A DNA stretch of 64,000 bases from Nipponacmea schrenckii (Eukaryota; Mollusca; Gastropoda; Lottiidae). The notes under the pieces were generated by a model that did not search any database, was not told the origin of the DNA, and was given only the letters and a program-made list of their open reading frames with translations. The first letter of the stretch is position 1, and each line of letters starts with the position of its first letter. The DNA is taken from NCBI GenBank assembly GCA_030562195.1, contig CM060199.1:19798338-19862337 (forward strand), read 5' to 3'. The translations under genes were made by a program, and so were the position numbers. Below are positions 34,069-46,984 of the stretch, piece by piece.

Positions 34069-35604
34069 TTTATACGCCCACATAGAAATGTGGACGTATA
34101 TTGTTGTCGCCCCTGTCCGTCGGTCCGTTGGTCCGTCGGTCCGTCGGTCCGTCTGTCAACAATTGTTTGTGGACACTGTAGAGACTACAGTTTTTATTGG
34201 AATTTCTTGAAACTTGGTATACTTGTTTATAATCACTCAAGGAAGAACCCTATCGATTTTGGTATGATTTCGAAAAAAATTCCTGGAATTCTTGGACTTT
34301 GAATTTCAAATTGTTCTGTTTGTAAACAAAAGCTTGTGGACACTGTAGAGACTCCATTTCTTTATGAATCTTTTTGTAACTTGGTATATTTGTTTATTAC
34401 CATCCAAGGAAGACCCCTATTGATTTTGATATGATTCTGAAAAAAATTCCTGGAATTCTGGAACTTGGAATTTCGAATGTACTGTTTCTCATCCGTCTGT
34501 CAACAATTGTTTGTGGACACTGTAGAGACTACAGTTTTTATTGGATCTTCTTGAAACTTGGTATACATGTTTATTACCATTCAACGAAGACCCCTATCGA
34601 TTTTGGTATGATTCCGAAAAAAATTCCTGGAATTCTTGAACTTTGAATTTCAAATTCCGTCGGTCCGTTGGTCCGTCTGTCAACAATTGTTTGTGGACAC
34701 TGTAGAGACTACAGTTTTTATTGGAATTTCTTGAAACTTGGTATACTTGTTTATAATCACTCAAGGAAGAACCCTATCGATTTTGGTATGATTTCGAAAA
34801 AAATTCCTGGAATTCTTGGACTTTGAATTTCAAATTGTTCTGTTTGTAAACAAAAGCTTGTGGACACTGTAGAGACTCCATTTTTTTATGAATCTTTTTG
34901 TAACTTGGTATATTTGTTTATAACCATCCAAGGAAGAACCCTATTGATTTTGATATGATTCTGAAAAAAATTCCTGGAATTCTGGGACTTGGAATTTCGA
35001 ATTGTACTGTTTGTCATCCGTCTGTCAATAATTGTTTGTGGACACTGTGGAGACTACAGGTTTCATTGGATTTTCTTGAAACTTGGTATACATGTTTATT
35101 ATCATTCAATGAAGACCCCTATTGATTTTGGTATGATTCCGAAAAAAATTCCTGGAATTCTTGGATTTGAATTTCAAATTGTTCTGTTTGTAAACAAAAG
35201 CTTGAGGACACTGTAGAGACTCCATTTCTTTATGAATCTTTTTGTAACTTGGTATATTTGTTTATTACCATCCAAGGAAGACCCCTATTGATTTTGATAT
35301 GATTCTGAAAAAAATTCCTGGAATACATCCAAGGAAGACCCCTATTGATTTTGATATGATTCTGAAAAAAATTCCTGGAATTCTGGAACTTGGAATTTCG
35401 AATGTACTGTTTCTCATCCGTCTGTCAACAATTGTTTGTGGACACTGTAGAGACTACAGTTTTTATTGGATCTTCTGAATGCAATACAATATAGTTAACT
35501 TCCAAGTTCCTTGTAAATCAGGAACCAGCTGTAATTGGACTTTTACTTTTACAATCAAAGCTATCAGTGGGCGTATGTTACCTTGCCTGGCAAGCTATCT
35601 TTTT
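34069..35604 (-). mobile_element. Hairpin-ended element with ~175 bp tandem core, copy A
   Basis: In minus orientation: the 3' hairpin (TATACGCCCACATAG/AATGTGGACGTATA) lies at the low-coordinate end and is followed by a GTCCGTCGGTCC minisatellite. The 5' end (GTGGGCGTATGTTACCTTGC, CTGGCAAGCTATC) is at 35570-35600. About eight units start with TTGTGGACACTGTAGAGACT (34158, 34330, 34512, 34690, 34860, 35040, 35210, 35445), in alternating A/B subtypes, giving a higher-order period near 350 bp. A 57-bp stretch around 35281-35380 is itself duplicated. Non-coding. Confidence 0.75.
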
Positions 35605-35802
35605 TCATTCTGTCTTTTCACTCAATTTAAACATAACTTATTTCGAATACAAACCATTAAAATCAAGAAATAAAGATTTTTTTTTAAATGAAAAACGAGA
35701 ACGAATTTGTGAAACGTCAACGAGACTAATATCACTGTGTTCAAATGTGATTTATATTTATATTTTCAGTGGGAGCTTTTCACATGATTAGCAGCGATAT
35801 TA

Positions 35803-36275
35803 AAGGGGCGGATCGCAAACTTTTCGATATCAAAAAACATCCTAAATTATACCTGAAAATAATTCCACAATAAGCTATCTATTTTAAATGTAGGCCTATC
35901 TACTTTACGTATTTAAAATTGGTCGTAGCCTGCTTATTAATTTAGCAGTTTCTATATTATGGCTCATTATTATTAGTTGAAATCTTCAGAATACACAGGA
36001 AACATGATGTTTCTGCAATTACTCGTTTTTTTGTCTGTTTTGTTTAAATCCGCACTGCAGTTTCCTAACAAAAACAATAATTGACGTTTTAAAGTTTACG
36101 TAATCTTTTGAAATAGTTTTGGCGTTTAAAAAACTAAGGGATGGATTTATTTTTTTAGTTAAAACTTTCAGATACGTTCAGGGACATATTTCGATAGACT
36201 TTGGTAGAAATTTTTTCATAAATTTCAACAAAAAGATGTTCGATCTACAAAAAGACAAAATTCCCCTTTAAACAA
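35803..36275. repeat. Possible short MITE with TTAAAGGGG ends
   Basis: TTAAAGGGGCGGAT on the left and ATTCCCCTTTAA on the right form a short terminal inverted repeat around non-coding AT-rich DNA. Only about 9 bp are paired, so this is tentative. Confidence 0.3.
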
Positions 36276-36529
36276 AAAAGAAAAAAATAGCCCATCTCTT
36301 CATAAAGGTATCAATTTTAATGTTTTCACGATGATCGTATTCAAATGATTTATAGGTGATGAATGTATTTTTTTTCTAAATTTGTCAGAATGTTTTGTTC
36401 TGAATGTGAATTTTTGTTTAATTCTACAATTGATTTAATTTTTGCAATTAACAATTAGAGTTGTGAGGCGACATTATAAATAGATACATTCTCATCTTCA
36501 AAACAGTTTTAGTCAAAGTGAAGGATCAT

Positions 36530-37005
36530 AAAATACGAAGTACAAAAATACAAGCGGTTGCCTAGCAAGATACTCCTACTTTAACACAGGCTGAAAATAT
36601 AACATTTGGACCTAATCCAAGATCTCATCAATATAAATGATCACACCAAATTTCATTCAAATCAGATGGAACCTTGTCTTCATTGCGTTCACAAGCGAAA
36701 TTTGACGCCTTTTGACTAAGTCAAGTGCAATAACTCAAAACCGTTCAACAAAAAATCGTCAATTTCGTACTTGTCCAACATCTCATCAATATAAATGTTC
36801 ACACTAATTAAATCAAATGAAAACTGTGGTCACAAGTCTATTTCGATCAAAAAATCGTCAATTTCGAACTTGTCTGAGATCCCATCAATACAAATTTCAT
36901 TCAAGTCCGATGAAAACTGTAGTCTCTTTCGAGTTCACAAGCAATTGTGGACCGACGGACAGGGGTGACGACAATATACAACCACATTATAATGTGGGCG
37001 TATAA
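36530..37005 (+). mobile_element. Hairpin-ended element, copy D (short)
   Basis: 5' end GGTTGCCTAGCAAGATACT resembles the GCTTGCCAGGCAAG end. Two to three core units (CTCATCAATATAAATG, TTTCATTCAAATCAGATG, AGTCAAGTGCAATAACTC) follow. The 3' end reads GACGGACAGGGGTGACGACA followed by the hairpin CCACATTATAATGTGG and GCGTATAAAA. Confidence 0.75.
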
Positions 37006-37649
37006 AACGAAACAAGAAATGTGTTCATAAAAGATATTTTCTTAAAACCCAAATGGCAAGGGTGGAACTCTGATTACCATCGATAATAACCGAAGGCGAG
37101 ATCATTCTATTTGAAAACAGTTTTCTTGAACTGAGCAGATGACATTTGATCTATAATATGAAGCCTTTAGAATTGCATGATCTAATTGTGTTTAATATGT
37201 AAAACATGCTTACATTTACTTGATTAGGACTGGCCTGAGGCATAACATGGTATTGAGTTACAAATTAGATTAGAAAATATTAGATCACAGAGGAAATGCA
37301 TGCAGACCAGGTAGTTAATCAGAAAAAAAGGAAAATAAGAATAGAAAGATGAAATTATTTTTGCGGACGTTCTACGGATAACAAATAGGACACAACTTTG
37401 ATACTTTGATGAAATGTATCCTTCACCAGGCCTGCGTATTGATGTAGCAACCGTTTGTATGTAATTATTCACGGTCGTAAAAGGGAGAGGTCATAGGTGG
37501 TTCAAAAGTGGATGAAAAGTGGCACCTACATACAGCAACAGTTCAGTTCAACGATTTCATGTGTATAAAGTTAATAAATATTGTCCATGCTTAAGATAAT
37601 AATATGTATTCTGTTCATATTATTCAAATTACGATAGCGAGTCGTTACT

Positions 37650-37830
37650 TCGTTTGTTGCCATGTATCTGATCGCAGTAACACAAATCTGTCTATTTAAT
37701 ACGCATGTACTAGTATATTTTAAACAAATTGTACATTAATAAAAAAATAATTTTGCAATTCATTGTATTGTTCCCATGGGTTGAATTCCTTCCTTGTGTA
37801 TTGGACATAATTCTGACACATTTAAAATGG
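37650..37830. repeat. Interspersed repeat, copy 2 (pairs with 5.09-5.43 kb)
   Basis: CTGTCTATTTAATACGCATG, ACTAGTATATTTTAAACAAA, CATTGTATTGTTCCCATGGG and TGTGTATTGGACATAATTCT align in order with the copy near 5.2 kb. Confidence 0.55.
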
Positions 37831-38390
37831 AGAATTTATTATCATTTATATATTATTTGCTTCGGGAAGCTCTATAGCTCAATTTGAAAACTGTAAAGTA
37901 TTTCTGTTTTAACCAAACATTTTTAAATGAGCTGGAATCGAAAATTAATATGAACTAGATTTGTGCTTGAACCGGAAGTGAGCTTTTTCACTAATTTTGT
38001 ATGAGACTGTAGGACTTAACTATGGATCGATTCTCCTCAAATTTTCTTCAATAGGTTGATTGTAAGACGATTTATCTCAAACAGCTGAAAAATTTTAATG
38101 TTTTAATTATTTTGTCCAAAAAAAATGTAAAAATTATTTTTTAAATATTTTTAAAAATTCTGTCGCTAATTATCCGATACAAAATATAAATAGGTTGTCC
38201 ATACAAGTTAAACTACGTCATAAAATTTTTCTATCGCTTCCGGTTGTGGGATGAGGACGGTTCTTCAAAATAACTTCCGGTGTAAATGAAAAGAACTGTG
38301 GACAAAAACTATATAGATTGACTAATAACTCTTAGCCTTATTGTGAACAGAATTTTTATTTTCAAATTTGATTTTTTTTTAAATTCAAAA

Positions 38391-38675
38391 GCCTTATAGC
38401 ACAGCGGTTAGAGCGTTGGTTCTTAACGTCATGACGTCATTTGCTTGGATAAGTTAAAAATGTCGGACGTGAGTTCTAATCTCGTTCGGGTTGTGATAGT
38501 CCGATGACCTTGAATAAGTCATCTTCACTCATAATTCCAGTCCACCAAGCTGTAAATGGGTACGGATAATCCGGGAAAGATCAATACTAAGAGGTTTGGC
38601 CAAGGACCAGCTGGTTGAAGGGATCCCTGTCACGGCGGACTTGTGAACCTAAGTTGTTATCCTAGTTGATATATG
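38391..38675 (+). repeat. tRNA-derived SINE, copy 4 (most complete)
   Basis: Box A TAGCACAGCGG at 38397-38407 is followed by GTTAGAGCGTTGG, as in a tRNA D-arm. Box B-like GAGTTCTAATCTC is at about 38471. The conserved body is GTCCGATGACCTTGAATAAG, GTAAATGGGTACGGATAATC, GGCCAAGGACCAGCTGG and CACGGCGGACTTGTGAACC. Between the boxes lies a CRE-like palindrome, GTCATGACGTCAT. Which tRNA it derives from is not clear. Confidence 0.85.
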
Positions 38676-39585
38676 CGTTTAATTTTTCTTGTTTATTTGT
38701 TTTCGCCCGCCTTGGAGTTTGATACAGGTTTGGCAGAAATAAAATGATTTTAAAATAATTAAACATGTTCCAAATGATAAATTGAACTTTGCTGTCTCTT
38801 AAAAAAATGAATTTTAACTTTTTTTTAAGATTTGAGAGATCGACTGGGGCGTGTTTTTGTTATCCGTAAGAACGATTCTGCACGTCCTTTTCTCCCAAGC
38901 AGCAGTCTATTTCTATTCTTTAATTGAAAACCTGAAGAAAATTTGGACTTCCTCTTTCGGAGAAAAATTCGCGTCATTGCTTCACGCACAGAATTGTAAG
39001 TCAAGCTGTTAGAACGTTGGTTTTTAAAAGCGAAAGACTACCTTTTTCTAATAGAAAAGGTTTTGAAAATTAAAATTAGACTTTTGATTATTATGGAGTT
39101 TTTAGTTTCAAAATCTGTAGAAACTGGTTGGTATAACTGTGAATAATGTTCCTTTTGTTTACAATAGACGGTAATCTATCTAAACCCTCTTTCGGAGATA
39201 AAAAGAATGATGATGAGTGGCATAATTAATAGAATGAAGATCTTTTTTGCGTGCAAAGCTAATTCATTTATTTCAAGTTTATGTGTAGTCCTGTATCTAG
39301 ATATAATAGCTGATAGGTCGACCGACTCATGATAGATGGCAATGTTAATGTATAGATAGGCAGAGGTATAATCTTAAAATGTTCAGCCGATAAAACGATC
39401 TAAAAGGCTACAGACTAAAAGCCAATGTAGGCTGACGAATTATATTCGGTCGCAGGGTTGCAAGAAAAATGAATCATCAAACTCTACTCCAAATACATTT
39501 GTGATCAAATTATAGATCAGCGGATAATGATGTTGATGAATCTAAGATTCGGCAGCGGGTAATGAATCTCACTCAAATGATGAAC
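38676..39585. other. Nothing supported
   Basis: No gene or repeat matched elsewhere in the window. Confidence 0.4.
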
Positions 39586-39589
39586 TGGG

Positions 39590-40060
39590 TGTTGATACAC
39601 CAGCTAAGGTGCCCAGGACACAACTCACTACCGACTGAACTATCCTTGTCCACTGTCTTAGCAAATGCCAATCTAACCAACGATTTTCCTACCTTTGCCA
39701 ATATAACTGTTCAAGCAGACATTAATCCAACTTACTATTAACTAAGCAATCAATCCCACTGTCATAGCAGATGACAATCTAACACAATACTGATCACTGA
39801 GCTATTACACCGCCCAAGAAGACGAAATTCCACTTACTCATACGCTATTCCAAACATTACAACTCACTAGAAACACAGATATCCAAGTTCAAATGTTATA
39901 ATGGGATAATAAAAGGTACCATCTAACATATCCCGGTTTAAATGTCCTAGCAGGAGACAATTAACTGCATCCCACTACCAAAATCATCCTGAAGCTGATA
40001 ATCACAACTCGCTACAAACTGACCTATCCAAGTCCCTATGGTCCAATTGTAGCTTTAAGA
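39590..40060. repeat. Degenerate tandem array
   Basis: CTGTCTTAGCAAATGCCAAT (39653), CTGTCATAGCAGATGACAAT (39758) and TGTCCTAGCAGGAGACAAT (39938) recur. CAACTCACTACCGACTGAAC, CAACTCACTAGAAACACAG and CAACTCGCTACAAACTGACC also recur, each followed by TATCC. The array is non-coding and GC-richer than its surroundings. Confidence 0.5.
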
Positions 40061-43000
40061 TTCACTTGCAACCCACTTTTACTCCTTTTTTTGAGTTCTC
40101 TTCTTACTATAATTTGGAAAAATTTCTTTGAGCATTTAGTGAAAATATCTTTCAGTTTCAAGAAAACCTCGCATTAGAATATCATCTTTTAATTGTCTTC
40201 ATCAGAGAAGAGTTGGAGTTGAAAGGACTTCAAAGAACAGAGACGCGATCAAAACACTTAATTGTGATCGGATAATACTACATGTACTTATTAATGAGTA
40301 CATAATGCCTTTTCTGTACTAATCTCTCAATACGCTAAAGCCTCAATGCACACTACATGCTATTGGCCGTCTTCATTAGAATATTAGGTCAAAAGAGTAA
40401 GAAGGACAATTCCATTTATTTTATTTTCTCAATTGTATACGTGTTTAAGATTGTTCTATGAAGGAAGATCATAATATTGTCTGGTCGGCACAGTCATGTT
40501 TAATTAGAACTTAAAACTAGGCTGTAAACTGCCGTGGGATATTCTTCATGTCTTCTAAACAATATAACGATTTGAAAGAAAACATGAAACATGTACTTGG
40601 AAACAGCGAAAACAGTAATGATAACACTTTTACCTTCTGGCAAAAAGTTTAGTATTTGGGATTGGACAATCAACGCTATGCGTATTTCAAGAGCCCTTGT
40701 TGTCTTATAATGAATTCCCAAACCGCACACTGCATGTTCTCCGTTTTCGACTATTGTCCACTGGAATATTTCTGTCTAAGAATAGGCTGTTATTTCAGCC
40801 ATGAATAATAATATAACATAACTAGTAAAATATTCTGCCTTTTCTGTTCAAAGAATCTTTTAAGACAAGTTAGCATGTCATTATGACAGAAGTCTGATAT
40901 TGTGATAAAATTCTTTTATCTGTCAATAAATCTTTTACCTCTATAAAAATCGATCAATATCAGACACTACAAAAAAAAAAACAAAGCGTGCTTCAATCCT
41001 ATATGTATTTGTAACAAGAAAACGGTACACGTGTTGAAACGTTTCAGCATACCCTAACCCTTGCCTTTTATTATCGAGTTAATGTATTTACAATCTTGAG
41101 GCCTTTGTAATAAGGTTCAATCCAATACGTAGCCTATGTTGTAATTCGATGCACTGTATAGATTCAATTAGATCATTCTATACAAATGACATTATTGGAA
41201 TAATTAAGTTTTACCTGGAAATATGACTCGTAAGCATTATGCACATAATTAACTTGTGACTAGAAAGTCTATCTCTTCCTCTGTTACATATCAATGGTTT
41301 CTTGTGGTTACAGGTTTTAATGGCATCAAAGCCACAAACAAAACATATTTTATAACGAATTGAGCTTGAGAATGGAAATTCTGGATTGAACGCGCACACA
41401 TGTCATAAAAATATATAAATCTAGCTTTGTCAAAGCAGGCTATGTATCTACGATATACCAACTTAAAACCGACATGCAATTGAGTAAATCATGCCGCATA
41501 ATGATGGCTACCACTACATTTCTTTTTACATGTCGTATACTATACCACTATATAAGAATAATATATTGTATTAAATAATATAGAAGAACGGGCTAGGATT
41601 TTTATTATAATGCAGTTGACTTGCAGATCTTGCAAATAATAAGTGGGTCTTTTATGGGCAGTTATATATTGAGCTTGAAAATGTCATTACTGTATTTATA
41701 TCTTTTTGAGCAATTACAAATCGAGCTTGAAAATTTCGTCATTAATTATATCTATATAAGCGGAATGAACGCAGTAAAAATACTTTCTAACAGTTATTGC
41801 ACATAATCCACATAATACAAAACTATGCCTCACTGCTTCTCAACCTATAAGATTCAATGCTCCACTTGAGAAAAATTTCTCCGCCATTTTCATTCCAAGA
41901 ACTGTAAACCAATATAATGACTAGAAATTTAAAAAATAGTAAGGTGTTGTTTCTATAATATAGTTAATGAAGAAGTTAGGACTTTACATAAAGTGTCGAA
42001 AAGTGGAGATGTCTTTTTCTTACACAAGGGCCTTAACTTGGTTAACCAGCAAGCAGTCTTTTACTTAAAGTGATAGATTCGGAATATTCGGGATCAATCG
42101 TCCTCGATCTCAGAGACAGGAATTGTTCGTAGCCAACTGTCGAAACTTCTTAGCCATGTGTATCCATAATTATCTCTGTCTGAAGTTAAAAATAACAGTC
42201 GTTTTTCCAAGATTTGGAAATCTGTTAATGATAGACGACTCAATCATCCGTCCAATCTTCGTTTAACCGCAGGTTAGCAAAAAATTTCTCGTTGACAGAG
42301 ACTACAATATATATCAACAAAATTTCGATTTTCGCATACCCTAATGTCCAGAGAAACGGTAAATTTTGTGAACAAAATATAGAAACCTTTTTAAAGGAAC
42401 ATGTGATTTTCGTACAGTTCAAGTACTCTTGAAGACTAGTTTCCTATGTTGAATAATATAAATAATTTAAAAGAATCTACAAGATATCAGCGCAAAATAA
42501 GACTCATTATGCAAGTCGAACTTTGGAATTGAAACGAGATGAAAGTAGACATAATCTTTCCCCCATTTTCACTTACAGGCTGGAAGAAGAGATTTTTGGG
42601 TCCAACGTCCAAGCCACAGCGACCCAAAGTAAGGGTGGATTTTATCTTATACCGACACCAGTTTTCTAGGCATTTTAAATGGAATTTTTTGTATTATTGT
42701 ACATTTAAATTCAATGTGGGGAAAACTGCATAAGATGGAAATAGGCTTTTTTTTAATGACATATTACAGCTGAATTGTTGAACATTCGTCGACGGTATAT
42801 CAAATGACTGACTTGATAAATCACCCAGCGTGATTGCTGAACATTTCATGTTGAAAAATTAAAAAAAAGATTTATTATTGTTTCGTTTCGTCAATTTACT
42901 TGAAACATTCTATTTTTTTTTTTTTTTTTTTTTTTTGCAGCCTGCTTCATAAACAAGTACTTTTCATTTCGCGAATATATCAAGTCTCGAATGTCCTGTC

Positions 43001-43770
43001 GGAGGAATCCAGGCCGGAAAAAAACTATAATAGGCCAGCTGTACAAACTCGTCTAAAGGGAAATTTCTAAAACCTTGAAGAGAGAGACTTTTATAGTTTA
43101 AACTGCCCTTTAACCCCTAAGCTGTGTGACTAATTCTCGAGAACATGTTTGAGTGAACCCCAGTGTCATTGATTTACAGTCAACACAATAATAAAAAATA
43201 ATGTTCATTTAATTGACAGAACAATAATACAACTTCTATCGACTATTGGTAATTTGTAACAGCCGATTGCTTTTGGGTCCAGATGATTCTAATCTGATAT
43301 TGATCAACTTAATCTAAAATTAAGACGAGTGTAACAATAATCATTTATATATTTACCTAAGGCATCGAACGTGTGGCTTAGAGGTTTGTCTACGGACGAC
43401 GTGTTTACGGGTTGTTGGAATAAATTATCATTGATGATGTTGAATCGTTTTTATTCGGATTCCTTTTGGCAATTTGACTCAAGTCACTGGGCATTCAAGT
43501 AAGTTGTCCGATGCTTTCGAAAATTACAAAATTAGATTGTAACAGAACCTTTGGGACGAGACAGACTTGGAAGAATACACGTAATACATCCAATTTAAAT
43601 GTTGTTGGATCTGAATTGTCTGAGTACACACGGAACTAATACGTGACGAATTCTATTTTGTCAATATCAAACATTTCTTCGTAGACATTTGCCTTTAAGC
43701 CAGGATGTGTCAAAACTGAAGGAGCTTTGTATATTTGGGCTATGATAAAGGCAAACCCTCTCGTATCTTC
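40061..43770. other. Non-coding DNA
   Basis: Contains the short shared repeat at 40345-40430 (see 25.8 kb) and a 26-base T run at 42911-42936. No gene is supported. Confidence 0.4.
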
Positions 43771-43774
43771 AACT

Positions 43775-43910
43775 GAGACAAGGGCAATAACCCATAAATA
43801 AAGTTCATCCGCGAGTAATGTGTACTAAACTCGTGCAAGATCTTACTTTCATCAAAATCAGACCAAAATTGTGATCTCAATTTCAGTCACAAACTAACCC
43901 TAAAAATAAC
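43775..43910 (+). repeat. Isolated core unit of the hairpin-ended family
   Basis: AACTGAGACAAGGGCAATAACC, TTACTTTCATCAAAATCAGACC and AAAATTGTGATCTC follow the order of the core units (AAGGGCAATAACTC, TTTCATCAAAATC, AAATTGTAGC). No ends are present. Confidence 0.5.
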
Positions 43911-43992
43911 ATAATCCTTACGAGACATTTAGGGGTAGGAAGAACATGAATAATGAACACAGTTTTTTGGTATATACCATTTATAAATAACA

Positions 43993-44020
43993 TGTATATA
44001 TATATATATATATATATTTT
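43993..44020. repeat. (TA)n microsatellite
   Basis: About 24 bp of alternating TA. Confidence 0.9.
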
Positions 44021-44455
44021 TCCTCTGTCATGTCGTTCGGTCGTTGATAAATGACTTTATAACAGATGACGTTCGAATATATCATTCTAGATCAGTCAGT
44101 AAAAACATTAATCTGTTATAAGTCGATCAAGGTCAACGTCCACAATTTGTAATGTAGTTGCACTATATACGATTTGTCCGCTGAAGAAAATCTTCTCGGT
44201 GATTTCAATGTATCCGCTACTGTACCAAACAATAAGTTCGGTTGAACTCAGTATTGCAAAAACACTAAAATGTGGGAAGGATGTTTGACAATCACGAACA
44301 TAGATAATGAAAACAACTAAAAGACCTAGTTTCATTAAAATCAAATGAAAACTCCAGACTGTATCCTGTCAACAAGAATTATGTACCGGGGGACACAATA
44401 GTATAAATTTTCAAAAGAAATGACTATAAAGTAATAATTTTGAACGCCTACATTT

Positions 44456-44615
44456 CTTGTGTTCAAACTAGTTTTTATATCTGTTTTTAATGAAATTTGG
44501 TGTTTCAAGCATATTGATGAACCTATTTTTCTTTTTGTTATTTCCCCTTTGAAAAACGCGTCAAAATCTGTTTGTGAACACAATAGAAATTACAGTTTTA
44601 TCTGGTTTTTAATGC
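44456..44615 (-). repeat. Core-unit fragment of the hairpin-ended family (minus)
   Basis: Two partial units in reverse: TTGTGTTCAAACTAGTTTTT, TTAATGAAATTTGGTGTTTC, AAACGCGTCAAAATCTGTTT and GAACACAATAGAAATTACAG. Confidence 0.5.
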
Positions 44616-44999
44616 AATGTAGTATTATTATTAATATTAGGGAGAGGTTTTAATTTGAAGATTTTCGATTAACATTAATAAATCAGGTGAAACTGCACCT
44701 TATGAGCTATGGTGACGGGCCAGACATTTCTAGGACAGTGACATTAACGTACTCTATTTGCGATTCCCAACAAGCGAGGGACCTTTAACGTGCACTAACT
44801 GTGATTTATTGTCCCATCCGTTCGACTGAAACCAAAACGATAATCTGTATTCTAATTATTGCCCTTAACTCGTGATTTTCCCGTATTTTATCTAGAGAAG
44901 CGACTCTGCTAGTTAGATGCTTGATTGGATAAAGTATTCATATATATGATATGCTCATTTTCATGTAATAACCACCTGGTTGTTCGAATATAACAAGGT

Positions 45000-45080
45000 T
45001 CCAGATACGATACATATCGCGATACAAGGTGCACGATAGAATACATATCGCGATACAAGGTGCACGATACGATACATATT
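45000..45080. repeat. Tandem repeat of ~37 bp, 2.3 copies
   Basis: The unit ATACATATCGCGATACAAGG + TGCACGATA... is repeated from about 45003 to 45080. Confidence 0.85.
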
Positions 45081-45309
45081 GCCATATGTGAAAATGCGTA
45101 AAAAATTCAATTTCTGACAATTCAGTGAGAAAAAACTTACGATTCCATTCACCTACTAATAAAAATCCCACCTTCTGTATATACTGAAAGGTATCGTCAA
45201 GTATTGATACACCTCCTACGATATGATTCATTGATATATCGTGCCAGCACTAATTATAATGCCAAAACCTGCGTCAATGCAAAAAATTAGGGCGTGTTCG
45301 CTCTTAATT

Positions 45310-45600
45310 AAATTGATATGGACAGAATTGTCAATATGAGTATATATTCATCAGTGAACTTTCCTGTTGTCATAAAGTAACTCATTCCCTGTAAAAAAAA
45401 CCTGGAAACACACACACACCTAAGTAATAAATAAAAACGCTTAATAAATAATACATTAAGTGTTTTTTAAATAGCAATTGCTTTTTTTTTATTCTGCTAT
45501 GTTCTTCATGTCAGCAGATATATCTACTGATGAATATTAAGCCCTTATTGGCCAAGTTTAAAATGTCTAAGACGCCGTATTCCTTTAACAGAAAAGAAGA
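45310..45600. repeat. TTGGCCA-family MITE, diverged full-length copy
   Basis: Left arm TTGTCAATATGAGTATATAT, TCATCAGTGAACTTTCCTG, TTGTCATAAAGTAACTC. Right arm TCAGCAGATATATCTACTGA, CCCTTATTGGCCAAGTTTAA, TCCTTTAACA. The arms match those of 26941-27287 and the spacing is similar. Confidence 0.7.
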
Positions 45601-46980
45601 ACAGTCTATTTCAATCAGAACAACCAAAGCTTGAATTAATATAACTTCAAAAACCGCTCATTCACAACACAAACAGTGTGTCCGTTAACATGCTTTATGT
45701 GTAAAAAAAAATCGCGTTTACCGGATGGTTATGATACAATGATTACTCACCTGTTGAATCAATTGTTAATTTTAAAAGCCCCGTCCATGTCATATGACAT
45801 ATACATACATTGTATGGTTAGTGGACGAAGACGTCTTAGTCCTTAGCGCTATAATAATAGTCGATATTGAAAACTGGACTTTTATAACTGACGAATTTAT
45901 GTAAATTGTTCTATCCTGATAGTCAAATGGAATGTATATTTAACAGATTCCTACAAAGCATCAGACGCTACCTCGTTCATAACCAAGGGCAGCGACAGCT
46001 GACTATACATCCACATTTATATTGAATCACCAAAAGCGAATCGTAGGTGGATAAAGTTGTTAAGTCACTACTTAATGCTGAATCCGTCTTCGATATTATA
46101 TAATTAGATAGTTTATATCGATAAAGGTTTCAAAACATGTATGGAAAAATAATTCATAAAAAAATATTTATAATGTATCCATACTCTTCATTTTCCACTT
46201 CATGATATTGATCAATATTAAATTTATTTCGTTGCTATCTAGATCCGAGTTTATTTATCAATAGAGTTTGAAAAAACAACTGGTGTTTCAGCCTCTTTCA
46301 TGAAAAAGTAACATAAAATTCACTGCATTAAAACTGGAAAGAAAGGTGATCCGTTTTATTGTTGTTTTTCGACTGTTCAGTACATCAATTCCAGGATATG
46401 ACAAAGTAAGATATCCGTTAATACGACACGACTTAAATAAGGAATGGTTGTGATATACAGTTAACAAACATCAAGAAAACTCGATAATCTCCGGCCATGT
46501 CTCCGTTCTTATTTCCGCATACTACACTTTTACTACCAAATTGGTCTGATTATGTCACTGGTAAGCAAGGCACGGACAAATCAAGTTATTCACACTCGCT
46601 TTCTGACATTAACTGATCAACGTTAAGCACTCGCAGCCAGATTCGATTTACAATGTCCACGGTTCTTTCAATCTGCATATTGATCGCATTATCAAACCCA
46701 GATAATCATATCAAGGGGTTGACTTCAGATTAATTATATTTACAAGACTGCGGGAAAACTTATATTGTTCAACAATGTTTTTCCACATCATTCAGCTTAT
46801 AAAAAAGAGAAAAGAAACCTATATTAAATAAAGTCAATACCGTACATTATCACCCATAGATGCCAAAGAACCACTTGACAAAGACTGTCCAAAACGGTAC
46901 TTTAGGTCTATAGGCACATTCTGTTTCGTATTCTTCTTCTTAACAAATCTTTTTGCTCAAATTTACACTAAGTTAAGTCG
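45601..46980. other. Nothing supported
   Basis: No gene or repeat recognised. Confidence 0.4.
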
Positions 46981-46984
46981 TTAT

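Noticed and set aside
34090..35216. Repeated MDVYCCRPCPSV… / CGHCRDYSFYW… proteins
   Set aside because: Translations of the GTCCGTCGG minisatellite and of the core units of a non-coding element.
33881..35604. CRISPR-like array from regularly spaced repeats
   Set aside because: Units are ~175 bp with no short constant repeat/variable spacer pattern, in a eukaryotic genome. They are tandem cores of a mobile element.
38391..38475. Functional tRNA gene
   Set aside because: Box A and a weak box B are present, but the cloverleaf cannot be completed. It is the head of a SINE found in five copies.
44938..45231. Frame with repeated IAICILSC/YRDMYRI segments
   Set aside because: Translation of the 37-bp tandem repeat.
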